Source: Thamnidium elegans (lineage: Eukaryota; Mucoromycota; Mucoromycetes; Mucorales; Mucoraceae). From it: 64,000 nt of DNA. The position numbers and the translations under genes are program-made. The stretch spans positions 62,001 to 126,000 of the forward strand of contig JAIXMG010000017.1 of assembly GCA_025201345.1 (NCBI GenBank). Reading direction: 5' to 3'. The notes below the pieces were generated by a model that saw nothing but the letters and a program-made list of their open reading frames with translations, ran no database searches and had not been told where the DNA came from. Below, in pieces: positions 46,212-57,632 of the stretch; positions within the stretch are counted from its first letter, which is position 1, and each line of letters starts with the position of its first letter.

Positions 46212-49200
46212 TTTTGAGCTACTTTTTTTAAAAAAAAAAGAAAAAGAAAAAAGGATTTTAGTATGTTATTATTAATTTTTTTTTTAAAAGCGATTAAAAA
46301 CTTACGCTTATTGGCAGTAATAATAATAAAAAAAAAAAAAGTAATGTATAATATGTAAAATGCAAGAAGTAAAGAGGAAAGAAGCAAGGTTAAAAAAGAA
46401 ATAAACTGAAAGAAGCTTTTTAATACAACACGATGGAGGAGTTCGTATATATGGTCATCGTGTGTAGGTTTTATTAATGGGTGGCGGAATGTACTACTAA
46501 AGGTGTGTGTGTGTGCTTCAAATGATTGATTGTCTGTCTATTTACTGTTTATGCTGCGAAGCAGTTGACTTTTACCTGCATATATTTGTATATTGAACCA
46601 ACCAAAACACATTAATCGGAGGACCAATTCAAACGGGTTTTTCGTTCCTTAAAGTAAAAAAAAAATCCAGTAGCGCTTACCCTAATTTGTCGTAATACAG
46701 ATCTATGATCTCTCCTCCTCCTCGTTTTACGCCCCCCTCCCCCCAGAACTCTTTTTATATCCTCGCTCCGTTAACCCCCTTATTGTTTCCTTGTATAGAA
46801 TCAATGCTTCTTTATCCAAAACAACATACAAAATGCCGTAGTGATTAAAATACAACCAGCCCACATGGATGTATATATATAATCATTTTTGACACCTTAA
46901 AGTATTAATGAAATAATGATACCTTCTTTTTTTTTTTTTTTTTTTTTTTTTTGCATGAGTGCGTCTTGAGTTATGATCTTGTGTAAAATCACACCACCTT
47001 TTTATCAGAAATAAGAAATGACGCTCTCTTTCTCTCTCTCTCTCTCTTTCTTTCTCTCTCTCTTTAAATATTACAAGAGTAACCAATTAACAGAAAAATA
47101 GGGCTGAAGCCAATAGTATAGTCATGTGAGTGTGTGTTTATATTATGAAGAAACTGTCGTTCTTTTATTATTTTGAGAGGTGATGCGGGGTTGCTTCGGG
47201 GAACAACTGATACAAATAATATAAAGAGTATCATTATGTATTGAATTTAGGTTAGTTTCTAGTATGCATCACTATGCATCTTTTTTTTTTTTTTTTTTGG
47301 CTTTTTGTTTTTTTCGCCGTGATCGTCTTTTTATTATTATTATAAGTTTAATTAGTATCACCTTGGTTTTTAACATGTCTAAATAAAGCATACAAAAAGG
47401 AATAGATAATAGCTGCTATTTCCACACTGTAAAAATGATGTAAGAGTATACATGTGAATGGAAGAAGTATAGGATTGTATGTTTGCAGTGCATCACCTTG
47501 CATTGCATTTTTTTTTTCGTCTTTTTTTTTTTCATCAGTTGGATACTCTTACAATCTCACTCCCGGTGGTGACTTTGTCATAAAGAGAAAAAAAAGAGAG
47601 AGAGAGAGAGAGAGTCTCTACCTGTTTCTCATTACATTTAAGCACTTTAGCACTCTGAACCTCGCGTTAGATAATTGTTTGGGGTAAATGGGTAGACTGC
47701 CCTTTAATAACTTTATATTTGCGGTGAAATAATTGTGTTTGCTAATAACAAAATAAGTTGGTCCTTCTCTTTATTAAAATTGTAAAGATATGTTTATATT
47801 AAAATGGGAAAAAAAAAAATTCTACGATTCGTCTATCGAGACAAGAGTACTAATTGTCGTTTATATATATTTTGACAGAACTTAAAATTATAAAGAGACC
47901 TGCAGAGATTTATACACAACTGCTTCTGTGTATACATATTAAATCAATAACTGGAATATTGCTAGTGACTTGAAACTTAAAAAAATCCGTTACCCGCCCG
48001 TATCCCCTTTCATATTACTTGGTACTCTTTTGATTGCAACACTATTATATTAATAGAAAACTAGTATTTTTTGACGATATATTTTAAAAAAGGATAAATT
48101 AAAAAAAAAAAAAAGGAAGAAGAAATTACAGTAAATTTACTTTGATCTTTTTAAGAAAACAGTGCCAACTACTCAACTAGAGAGTCTATCAAAGCACTTT
48201 TTTTTTTTTTTTATATGCAGTAGTTGATCGATTTCTAAATACCAAGGTTAAAAAAGTCTTCTTTTTTTTTACGTGTAAAAAAAAAAGCATATTATAGTTT
48301 GCATAATCAATTTCAATCAAAACATGACATCTGCTTTGGTGTTGCTATCGTTTCTAGCAGAAAATAAAGATATGCTTTTACCGTTCCCCAAAAATAATTG
48401 GCATATACAGTTACTGTATTGAAAATCTTGTGAGACAGTTGAAGCGTTCCTGCATAAATGGCCACAAAATGTTCCCACATATGCTATTTTGTGGTTGCTA
48501 CGTCTATTTGAAGAAATGACGATCCTAATTTTTTTTTTTTTTTTTGTACTGTAACCTCAGAGAATATTTTATTTCCGTTCACTTTCTTCTATCAGTGTCC
48601 AATTACACTGTCAGCATTGTACTTGCGGTTAGGTTGTTTGGTATAATATGATCTGTAAAATACATTCATTTTAATATAAACGTCAAGAGTTTATTTACGC
48701 GCATCGTAAGTCCTTCAGTACTAAACATAATAAAAACTAATTGACATTTACAACAAAAGTTTGAAAAAGTAAAAAAAAAAAAAACCTCCCCAACTTGCCT
48801 TTTTTGTAACATGAATATCCCCAGGTACGTATTATATCTTCTTGGGCCAAACTGATAAACAAAAACTGCAATGCGAGGTGCCACACTGCAAACACACACA
48901 ATTCTATATTTCTTTTACTCAAAATATACTCTTTAAATTATTTGAATAACCTATTTCTTTTTTTTTTCATTTCGACATATTCGAACCGTATATATAAAGT
49001 AAACAAACCAAGATTTCCCGTTATAAACAATCAAGGGGGATAATTTCAAGACGATCACGGTATAAAAAGAAGACCCAAACAAAAACAAAAAAAGGCCGCA
49101 TAATGATGCATACAAGATACTAATTCATTTGTTTGTTTCAGTTGTTCCCCTCACCACCTCTCAAAATAAACACACATGACCTCAGCTATAAAGTCCCCCC

Positions 49201-49400
49201 CCCCCAAGTTCTTTTATATCATAATAAAGAACAGATAGAATCTTTCTATTTCAGCTATAAATAATCAAACTTATATATAAAAAGAGTGTAAATTAAGAGT
49301 TGTATGATCACTCTATTCGATTTCGCCAAGAAATCAATTCCTTCTCATTCTTAATTGTTTGATAAATAAGCAGCACAAACGCGTGTGATGATTTATTTAT
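46212..49400. other. 3.2-kb gene-free region upstream of the APSES gene
   Basis: No supported gene on either strand. Visible are CT repeats (about 47024-47062), a GA repeat (about 47595-47612), T-runs over 20 nt near 46928 and an AT-rich composition with scattered C-runs (46731-46744, 49195-49205). The Arb2-like gene points towards it from the other side, so most of it is available as APSES 5' regulatory DNA. A long leader with upstream regulation is known for StuA/Efg1-type genes; here it is only inferred from size. Confidence 0.45.
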
Positions 49401-51146
49401 TTATTTTTCACTGAGTATATCTATATTTTCAAGTTCTGCTAACTCCTCCTTTGTCAATTCTCTATTTTCATCTTCATCATCTTCTTCTTCTACTTGGGGT
49501 GGTTCAATATCACCCATCTTAATATAAATAAAATTCATGATATCATCCAACATGGCATTTAAAGTGAAATCAGCAATTTCAAGTTCTAATAAAAAGGTGA
49601 ATTAAATACTTTTTTTTTTTTTTTTTGATCGTGTATTATATTACCTGAAGAGATACAAGTACAGCCGTAACGAAGATCTTGTAATATTTCTCCTTTTTTA
49701 GCATTTGATACAACCCAGTTAACGCAATTCTATATTATTAAAAGGGATTTCATCATTTTTTTTAAAAAAAAAACTGCAAGTAAGTGATATTAAATCTACT
49801 TACATCAAACATAAATGCGCGTCTACCTTCACCTTCGATCAAGTCGCGTGCATGTACACTGTTAGTCATGGCAACTGCCTTGATACGATTTTTAATAAAA
49901 TCAACTATATATAAAAAAAAAAAAAAAAACTGAGTAACTTGATTAAAGTAAGGTTATGTTCGAGATCCTACATTCATTATTTAAAGCAAGAGTAAAACCA
50001 TAACCACCCCAACCCATGGCTAACACAGCTACTTTTTCAGCCTTTACATTTCTATAATACATGTATTAGTATATACTATCCCCACCCCCCTTTTATATAT
50101 ATATATATACCTGATAAAGTGATGAAATACGTATTGACAATGGGCTTCAGGACTCTCGCTTCCTAATAATAAATAAAATGCATTGCATTAGATCTCATCA
50201 TATATCTGCAAGTAAAATAGCCTTTTTTTTTTACCAGGAACAACCGTCATCTCACTACAATGAGCCTTGGGAGAATCCTAATATGTAACTTTAGTATGTT
50301 TTTTTTTAAAGTTCTCTAATTTGTATTTTGTTTTACCCAGGCTCTATTGTCATACCAGTAATTACCGTTCGGATTCAAGATAATGACTTCATATCCTTTT
50401 TCTCTCACCAAGTCCGTAATATGCATCATGGATCCAGTCTATTTAAAAACCTTAATCATAAAAAAAAAGAGCTTTTACGGTTATTTTAATTACCACAATA
50501 CTTTCATCGCACATGACTCTTTTACTCCATTGACCGATTCTATTAATAACAGCCTTAATATCTCGATTCGTTAGTATATGATAATTGTTAATTTACCTTG
50601 TGTGGTTACCAGGAATAAACACAATTACTTTATCTGTGGTGGTCATGGCGTTGGGACTAATAAATTGATTAGTTTCTAATTTTTTTTCTTTTTTTTTTTT
50701 TTTTTACGTGTCTATTCTATTACGTCATGTAAATGTATGAGTGAACATCTTTGGCAGGGTCTGCTCCAACAGGTACAATCACTTTTTGGAAATTATACGG
50801 TGCAGCTTGTAACTTTTCTTCCACTACATCTCCTACAAGATCTGTATAATTTTTTTTATTAGCCCCCCACCTTTTTTTTTTCTCTTGTTCATTATTTACT
50901 AATAAACGCTTTATAACGTTCTTCGTTGTAAGGTCTATCCTTTGGTAAAAAATCGAATAAATATGGCTCATCTATATAAAGAGTTAAATCTTATACGCGA
51001 TTAAAAAAAAAGTTTTTTTTTATATTTTTTTTACCGCATCGGGGGTGTCTTATTTCGCCATTCTCTTTAATAACATAGCCAAAGCCTTCAATGGTATCAG
51101 GAATAGGAGGCTTTTCTTCTTTTTTGACAACTCTTCTTCTGTACAT
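49401..51146 (-). CDS. Arb2/FAM172-domain protein
   Basis: Alpha/beta-hydrolase-like Arb2 domain protein. In fission yeast Arb2 is part of the Argonaute siRNA chaperone complex, and animal FAM172 is linked to Argonaute/splicing. Twelve small exons fit in phase: 51146-51035, 50971-50900, 50841-50724, 50656-50597, 50539-50494, 50438-50337, 50277-50235, 50162-50111, 50051-49972, 49904-49804, 49729-49645 and 49585-49401, for 351 residues. Motifs are PDTIEGFGYVIKENGEIRHP, KVIVFIPGNHTRIGQWSKRV, VREKGYEVIILNPNGN, SPEAHCQYVFHHFIR, VAVLAMGWGGYGFTLAL (nucleophile-elbow position) and IKAVAMTNSVHARDLI. The tail is acidic. Whether it works in RNAi or in the separate FAM172 role cannot be read from sequence. 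Confidence 0.87.
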
Positions 51147-51285
51147 TTTGGGAACGAGAATAAAGAAATTATACAACTGTCTGTTCACTTATTGGTTTAT
51201 AAAAAAAGGAGGTGTATGTAGTATTTTTTTATTTTTTTCCTCCTCCTCCTCTCTCTCGAAACAATTATGTGTCCCTTTTTTTTCT

Positions 51286-51322
<37 letters not shown>

Positions 51323-51354
51323 AGCGTAATAAATCAGAGCCCGAGAAATAAGAT
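51147..51354. promoter_or_regulatory. Compact bidirectional promoter (Arb2-like / dynein LIC)
   Basis: Only 208 bp separate two divergent start codons. It contains a T-run of about 30 (about 51291-51320) and a CT-rich tract (51238-51257). Both genes must be initiated from it. Confidence 0.5.
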
Positions 51355-53713
51355 ATGAATGGTTTATTATCTTCCGTAACACCTTCACAAAGTGTTTCCA
51401 CAAATTCAATCATGACAAACAATGGTCAGTTGCAACAACAAAATTTTTTTATGCCCGAGAAAGATGAGATTTGGTCTGGCATATTAAAAGGAGTTGCTTC
51501 TTCTAAAATGGTACCAACAAAAAACGTTTTAATATTAGGTAGGTTTTTTTTTTTTAAAAAAAAAAAAAAAGTTTTTAACATAAGGAAAAAAAAAAAAAAA
51601 AAAAGGTGAACCTGGTGTAGGTAAATCTACTTTGGTTCATTATTTAAAAAACGATCCTGGACCTCAACAAGTATCAAAGTTTGAAAGCGACGACAATTCA
51701 CCTCACTTTAGTGCTACTAATAATTATACCCAAACTTCTACACAATTGAATGAAGAAAAGAATGACTTGGCTTTAGGCTACACTTTTGTCGATGTCAAGG
51801 ATGAAGAGAACGAGGGTACTTTTATACAAATATTGCATTTTATTACAGCTATTAATTTTTTTTTTTGTTTTTTGTTTTTTAGCTATTGCCAGACTAGGTT
51901 TATATCAACTTGCTTTATCTTCACCTGAATTTCTACCTCTTTTAAGATTTGCTATAAGATCCGAAACCATATCCGATTCTTGTGTATTAATTCTGATTGA
52001 TTGGACGCGTCCCTGGAGATTCCTAGAGACTTTAGAACGCTGGATTAACGTATTACACCATTTAATAGATGACATTTGTAAAGAAGGTATTGCCGCTGAA
52101 ACTACTTGGAGTAAAGGAAAAGCTATTGTAGATGAACTACGAGAAAAATGTATGTCTTTATATTTCTATTAAAAAAATTCCTGACAAAAAAAAAAAAAAA
52201 AAAAAAAAATATTTTTATTTAGTGGAGCATTATTTACAGACATATACTGAGCCATCAAATAACGGTTTAACAATGACTGCTTCAACTTCTTCAAGTTCTA
52301 TACCATCAACAACTGCCAGTAACTTTGTTCCTGCTCCTGTATTAAATACTTCCGTTGATCAAGTCGTATTACCTTTAACTCAAGGTTGTCTAACCAATAA
52401 TCTCGGTATGCCCATTACTATCGTTTGTTGCAAAGTAAAAAAAAAAAAAAAAAAAAAAGTGTTGTTTAAAAAAATATATGCTAAATTCATCTCTATATTT
52501 GATTTATGCAGAGTGATGCACTAAATACCTTGGAACAGACGCATGACTATAAAGATGATCAGTTTGATTTTATCCAACAAACCCTTCGATGTATCTGTAT
52601 GAAATGTAAAGTAGAAATCTAATATAATCTCTTTTTTTTTAAAAAAAAAATGATAAACCAACCTCAATAATCTTCTTGTAAATATATATATAGATGGTGC
52701 AGCTTTATTTTATACTTCAACTTTACATCCTTATACATATCACAACCTTCGTGAATATATATTACATCGTGTTCTAACCACGTCTACAAAACCATACCCG
52801 TTTCATATTAAAGCTCAGGTTATTGAACGTGATACTGTCCTCGTTCCATCCGGCTGGGATTCTTGGGGCAAGATTAAAGTATTACGAGAAGGATTTGATT
52901 GTGAAAATTTGTCTGATGGTTGGGACGCCGATATGGATGCCGTTATCGATCGACAGAGTCCTGGTAAGTTGGGCGCAAGAGGCATATATGAAGACTCTAT
53001 ATTGAACGGTGATTCAGAAGTACAAGTATGTTATTTACTTTCAAAAACATGTGTATCTTGCCCTAATTTCTAAATATATCTATATATATATTATATTTAT
53101 TATTATTAGCCTCAACATATTCCCACAACAACTATTTGTGAAGATGAACAATCATTTTTCGAACGTCATTACGAAACACTTCAAAAGACGCATGAATCTA
53201 ATAGACAAGGTACCGGTGCTGATCATATTTCAAGGCCTGGCTTGGTTGGTCCTCTAGGTGTATCTGCTGCTGCTATGGATATGATGCGCGCATCTGATAA
53301 CGACAGACATAGTAAAGGTGTTAAAAATGTAATGCTTTAAAAACATTTTTTTTTTTTTTACATGATTTTAATTTTTTTTTTTTTAGAAAACTACACCAGA
53401 AAAGATCAACACATTAAATCCTCTTCCTCCTATTTCTACTGCTCCTGCTGCTGCGGCGGCTACTTCTCCAAGCTCGACTATGAACGGTCAAACCGGCCCT
53501 TCTCACGAAGTGCTCGCCAACTTCTTTCAATCGCTTTTATCAAAAAAGGCGTCTTCAGGTGGCGCTGCTTCTCCTACAGGCACGCCTTCTTTATTAAATG
53601 GCGGGCCTGGTGGTCAGCCCAATGGTCGCAGTGAAGAGCCTGCGTCTTATAGAAGACCAGGCATTTCCCGAAAGGACGTTTATAAAGAACTGGACCGTAT
53701 GGCTAGCAAATAA
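51355..53713 (+). CDS. Cytoplasmic dynein light intermediate chain
   Basis: Subunit of dynein-1 that binds the heavy chain with a Ras-like domain and cargo adaptors with its C-terminal helix. Eight exons in phase: 51355-51538, 51606-51815, 51883-52149, 52223-52434, 52512-52605, 52694-53025, 53110-53328 and 53387-53713, for 614 residues. P-loop LGEPGVGKSTLVHYL (about 61-75) crosses intron 1. Further motifs are LGYTFVDVKDEE, LILIDWTRPWRFLETLERWI, GMPITIVCCKSD, ALFYTSTLHPYTYHNLREYI and FVPAPVLN. Late conserved pieces GWDSWGKIKVL and EDEQSFFERHYETLQ are also present. The C-terminal NFFQSLLSKK helix matches the adaptor-binding helix position (FF..LL). Intron 1 has a run of T followed by A directly upstream of the acceptor. 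Confidence 0.95.
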
Positions 53714-54067
53714 ACAACAACATTCCCAACCCCCCTTACCCCCCCTTTTTTTTAAATTATATATCAAAACACTTACCCCCCCTTTTTCAATAAAAAAAAA
53801 TACACGCTTAAAAAAAAAAAAAAGTTGAGCTTCAAAACGTTTTATTAATGCATTTCCTATTTAATGTCTGATGGGCTCAAAACCTTCATTTTAAACCTAT
53901 AAAACATTCACAAGTAATTGATAATCACATTTGATATTCAACAGGTTTTTTTTTTTTTGTGTTCACCACTTAGTTTTTTTTTGACAGTAGGGCTTTGTTA
54001 CATTTTTTAATTCAAACTATTAGATAATCATTTTAGTACTCGCACGTGATGTGTGCTATCTGATCTC
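53714..54067. other. Tail-to-tail spacer (dynein LIC / SET1)
   Basis: 354 bp between convergent stops. It has C-runs and T-runs just after the dynein stop (CCCCCC at about 53730-53775) and A-runs. Nothing else was recognised. Confidence 0.5.
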
Positions 54068-56697
54068 TTACCTTCCCTTGCAAAACTTGCTTCCACAAAG
54101 ACACGGTATTTTATCAGGCTCGACCGGGAACTTGTAATCATACGTGATTTCTTCACCTGGTTCAATATCGCGGTTTGCATAAATCACAATTTTCTTTTGT
54201 TTATCCACCGTAATAATTTTCGCACTGCAATTCGGCTACACAAATGATCAGTTACTTTTTTTGTCCTCTTTCAAAAAAAAAAAAATACTTACAGTGCAAC
54301 AATGATTAATAAATCGAGCAATACTACCTTTTCTCGTTGCATCAATAACAGTATCCTCATCAATTCGAAACAAATAACTGCTCCCGATACCGCACCGCTC
54401 GTACCTCCTTTCTCGTTCCTCCGCTACCTGCTGCCGTATAATCTCCCCTACGTACTCAATCACCATATCGTTGGCATCGATGTGTTCATCTGCATAGAGC
54501 CCCCAATCATGAATAGGCGATTTGGAAAACCGCAATTGTTTTTTACGCTGTTTAAGTTGATTAAATTTAATCATATCGAGTTCGATCATCGCTTTGTTTT
54601 GCATCACCATATTGACAAGCAAACGACGTTTGTTGACTCGGTTGGGCCGCACCGCCTTTTCAGACGTAGCTTCAAACAGGGCCTTGTTCTTTGGCAAGTA
54701 GGTGGCCTTGACCGAGTCTGGGATAGCGTAGTAGCCTCTTGTTCTTGCCGATTGTGACATTCTCCTTTCATTCCGTTCTAGTTTTTCTAATGCTAAGTAT
54801 AAAGTGAATAACTTTTTTTTTTTTTTAATATGCATTTTTTTTTTTTTACCTTTATTGCTTGAGTTGACATTCGGATCAACTTTTTCAATTATAGCTACTT
54901 GCAAATACTCTAAATCTTCTACATCTTTCGTTTGATAAAGAGGATCCCATTCTTTATTTAGTTCAATGACAGGCTCACTCTGATGCCAAACTTCGTCGTC
55001 TGTATCGTCTATACGATCCAACATATCTTGCAGCGTAGCTTGATCGTACGACTGTTTCGTCCCAAACCTTTCACTTTCTTTACCGCTCATCAAACTCCTT
55101 AAATCATCCTGCTGCTCGCCATCCGATGCATCACCGTCTACATCCACCTCTAAACTCGAGGGTGAATTCAACGCCGGCACACAAAACGACTTGCTTCTTT
55201 GTTTTATAGGTTCTGTTGCCGTCTTCTTTTTAGGAACCGAAGCCCGTCTATGTTTCGATAACTTTCTTTTGTTTGACACCGCCCTTCGTTTTTTGGTAAT
55301 AGCATCACTATCGCTATCCTCATATACTTGCTTGTTCTTTAAAGCTTTTTGTTTTTTAGGAGCTGTACCAAGAAAGTCGTTGTCGTCTTCACTCGAATCC
55401 ACTCCCTCTTCACCACCAATATCCACATCTTCAGACTCGTTGGCCGCATCCGGTACAGATTTCCGTTTAAACCGCGGTAATTTATAAATCGAATGATCAT
55501 GCCCAACTTCCTCTGCCGGATCGAGCAGTGCCTGAGCAACGATATCCGATTCCAGAGCTGCTGCTGTCGTATTGGTCACCGAGTCTACTGGCTCTACTTT
55601 TTTAGTAGAAGGACTTAGAAAATCGTAAATGCAAGGCCCTGCTATCCTATTTTTAATATCCTTCAAGAAAATATCTGCTAATTCCTGGTACAGGATGTGT
55701 TTGGCTGCGTGGTGGGTGCTGACAAAAGAGAGCTGTGACACTTTAGGTGATACAGGCAGATGCGTACCGTCTACACTCGGTATCGTCAGTTCAATCAGGT
55801 ACCCCAGCACGCGATGATTTTTATCGTGTACAAACTGCTGCGCTTCGAATGCACGCTGCGGCGAATCAAACAAAATGTACCAGTGGTACGTGTCATGGTA
55901 GATATCCACCACCCCAAACGGCCGAAACAGCCTGTCTAGTTCTTCCATCGCGCCTCTCACAAACGGCAAAGAGTCTCGCGCAATCGTTGCCTTTGTATAC
56001 GATTTCATCCCCTTTTCTGCTTTACCCCACCGCGAAGGACGCTTCTCGGGGATTTTTTGACCTTCTACTCAAATTTCCAAAGTTACACAAAAAATAAAAT
56101 ATGCTCATGCTCTTTTTTTTTTCCTTACCAGACAAATCAAACTCGATCCTAATAGCGTCTGCACGTCGACCGTTTCCGTTCTTCACTGCCGCTTTTGCTG
56201 ACTCGCCGTGCTCGAAAAACACTCGCGCTCGCCGTCCTCCTGTCGCTGCGTCTTTTATCATCTCTACGCGATTTACTTTTCCATAAACAGAGAGCACCGT
56301 AATAATATGAGACTCTGTGCTAAGAGGAGATAGATTCGATACAAGCACTGCAGAATCCTTTTTTTTTTTTAAAAAAAAAGAGAATTAGTTTCACCGTAAA
56401 AAAAAAAGTGTGCTTTTTATATTTACCTTGTACGAAACAATGTTAAAACTTGTATTGTATAAACGACTTTTTCTATCTGTGTTGGTACGTGGGTCTTTCG
56501 CCCTTCCTGGTATTATTTCTTCGTATTGTAACGTAAGACTGTTACTACGTTTTGGTACATTGAAATCGAGTTCTGGGTCATAAGTAACTTTGTAATTACG
56601 ATTGCTTGACCTTTTTTTTTTTTTTAAAGAGTAAGAAAATAATGTTAAAATGACAACCTCAACGGAGGGGTGGGGGGGTTTTTTTTTTGTACCTCAT
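54068..56697 (-). CDS. SET1: Histone H3K4 methyltransferase Set1 (COMPASS)
   Basis: Catalytic subunit of COMPASS, nuclear. Six exons in phase: 56697-56693, 56610-56427, 56357-56129, 56067-54850, 54786-54293 and 54235-54068, for 765 residues. The N-terminal motif [10 protein letters not shown] is typical of fungal Set1 and begins just after a 5-nt first exon (ATGAG). Then come RRM ([31 protein letters not shown]), the Set1-associated second RRM-like domain, an acidic disordered linker, the n-SET region ([20 protein letters not shown]), and the SET domain: [60 protein letters not shown] and EEITYDYKF. The post-[11 protein letters not shown] is complete. It is shorter than yeast Set1 (about 1080) because the N-terminus and linker are short. 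Confidence 0.95.
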
Positions 56698-56868
56698 TGC
56701 CTTTTTTTTTTTCTTTTTTTTTTTTAAGAAGAACTTTATATCGTTTTTATTTTTATTGAAAACAAAAAGGTATAAAAAAAAAGAAGAAAGAAAAGAAAAA
56801 AAAAAAAGAGAGAGGAATTTGAGTGCAGTTGAAAAAAAGGGGGAAAAAGTCACAGACTTTTTATATAA

Positions 56869-57601
56869 TTATTTGAATACATGAAATTCCAACAAGATAT
56901 TGACGGTAGTACATGTACAGTAAACAATAATCATCCACCACCCAAGTTCCTTATTTATATTGTACCCATTAATATTGACAACCGTCAACGTACTTAATAG
57001 CACTGTGATCAGACCTGCAGAGGAGATAAGAATAGTAGGTGCAATATCTAGTTCATAAGGTTTGCCCGAAATCCATGTTTGATACGTAGACGAAATACCT
57101 ACTCCGAGTACCATATCTATTATACAGCAAAATGAATTAAAATACTCTTTTTTAAAAAAAAAAAATCCCTTACTTAATAATGGACCTGCATAACATGCCG
57201 AAATGGCCATAGTAGGAAATCCCATCTTGGCAATAGCAGTATTTGCTACAAAATCACCTACACTATTACCCTACAAACAAACAAAAAGTTTAAAACATAC
57301 ATGTACACCCACAATAAAAATTTGAACTAACCAATGCAAAAATGGTTAATCCCATAATCGCTTCACTGATATCAAAGATTGTTCCTAACGCTTGTAACAT
57401 ACCAACCATTTCATTGGCTAACAAGAAAATCCAATTTAATGCAATAACAAATCCAACAAAAGATAGCATCCAATGCCATTCAGGTGCTTCGTTTACTTTT
57501 GTATAGTGGAATACTAATCCTGCCATAACGCAACCAATAAATGTACCTATAAGTATAGCAAAAGGCGGAACAAATCCATTTACTATGGCAACACACCGCT
57601 T

Positions 57602-57632
<31 letters not shown>

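Noticed and set aside
50494..50539. Apparent extra A breaking the Arb2-like exon GQWSKRVMCDES
   Set aside because: This was due to miscounting a line. The opposite-strand reading through the same bases confirms four A residues, and the exon is in phase.
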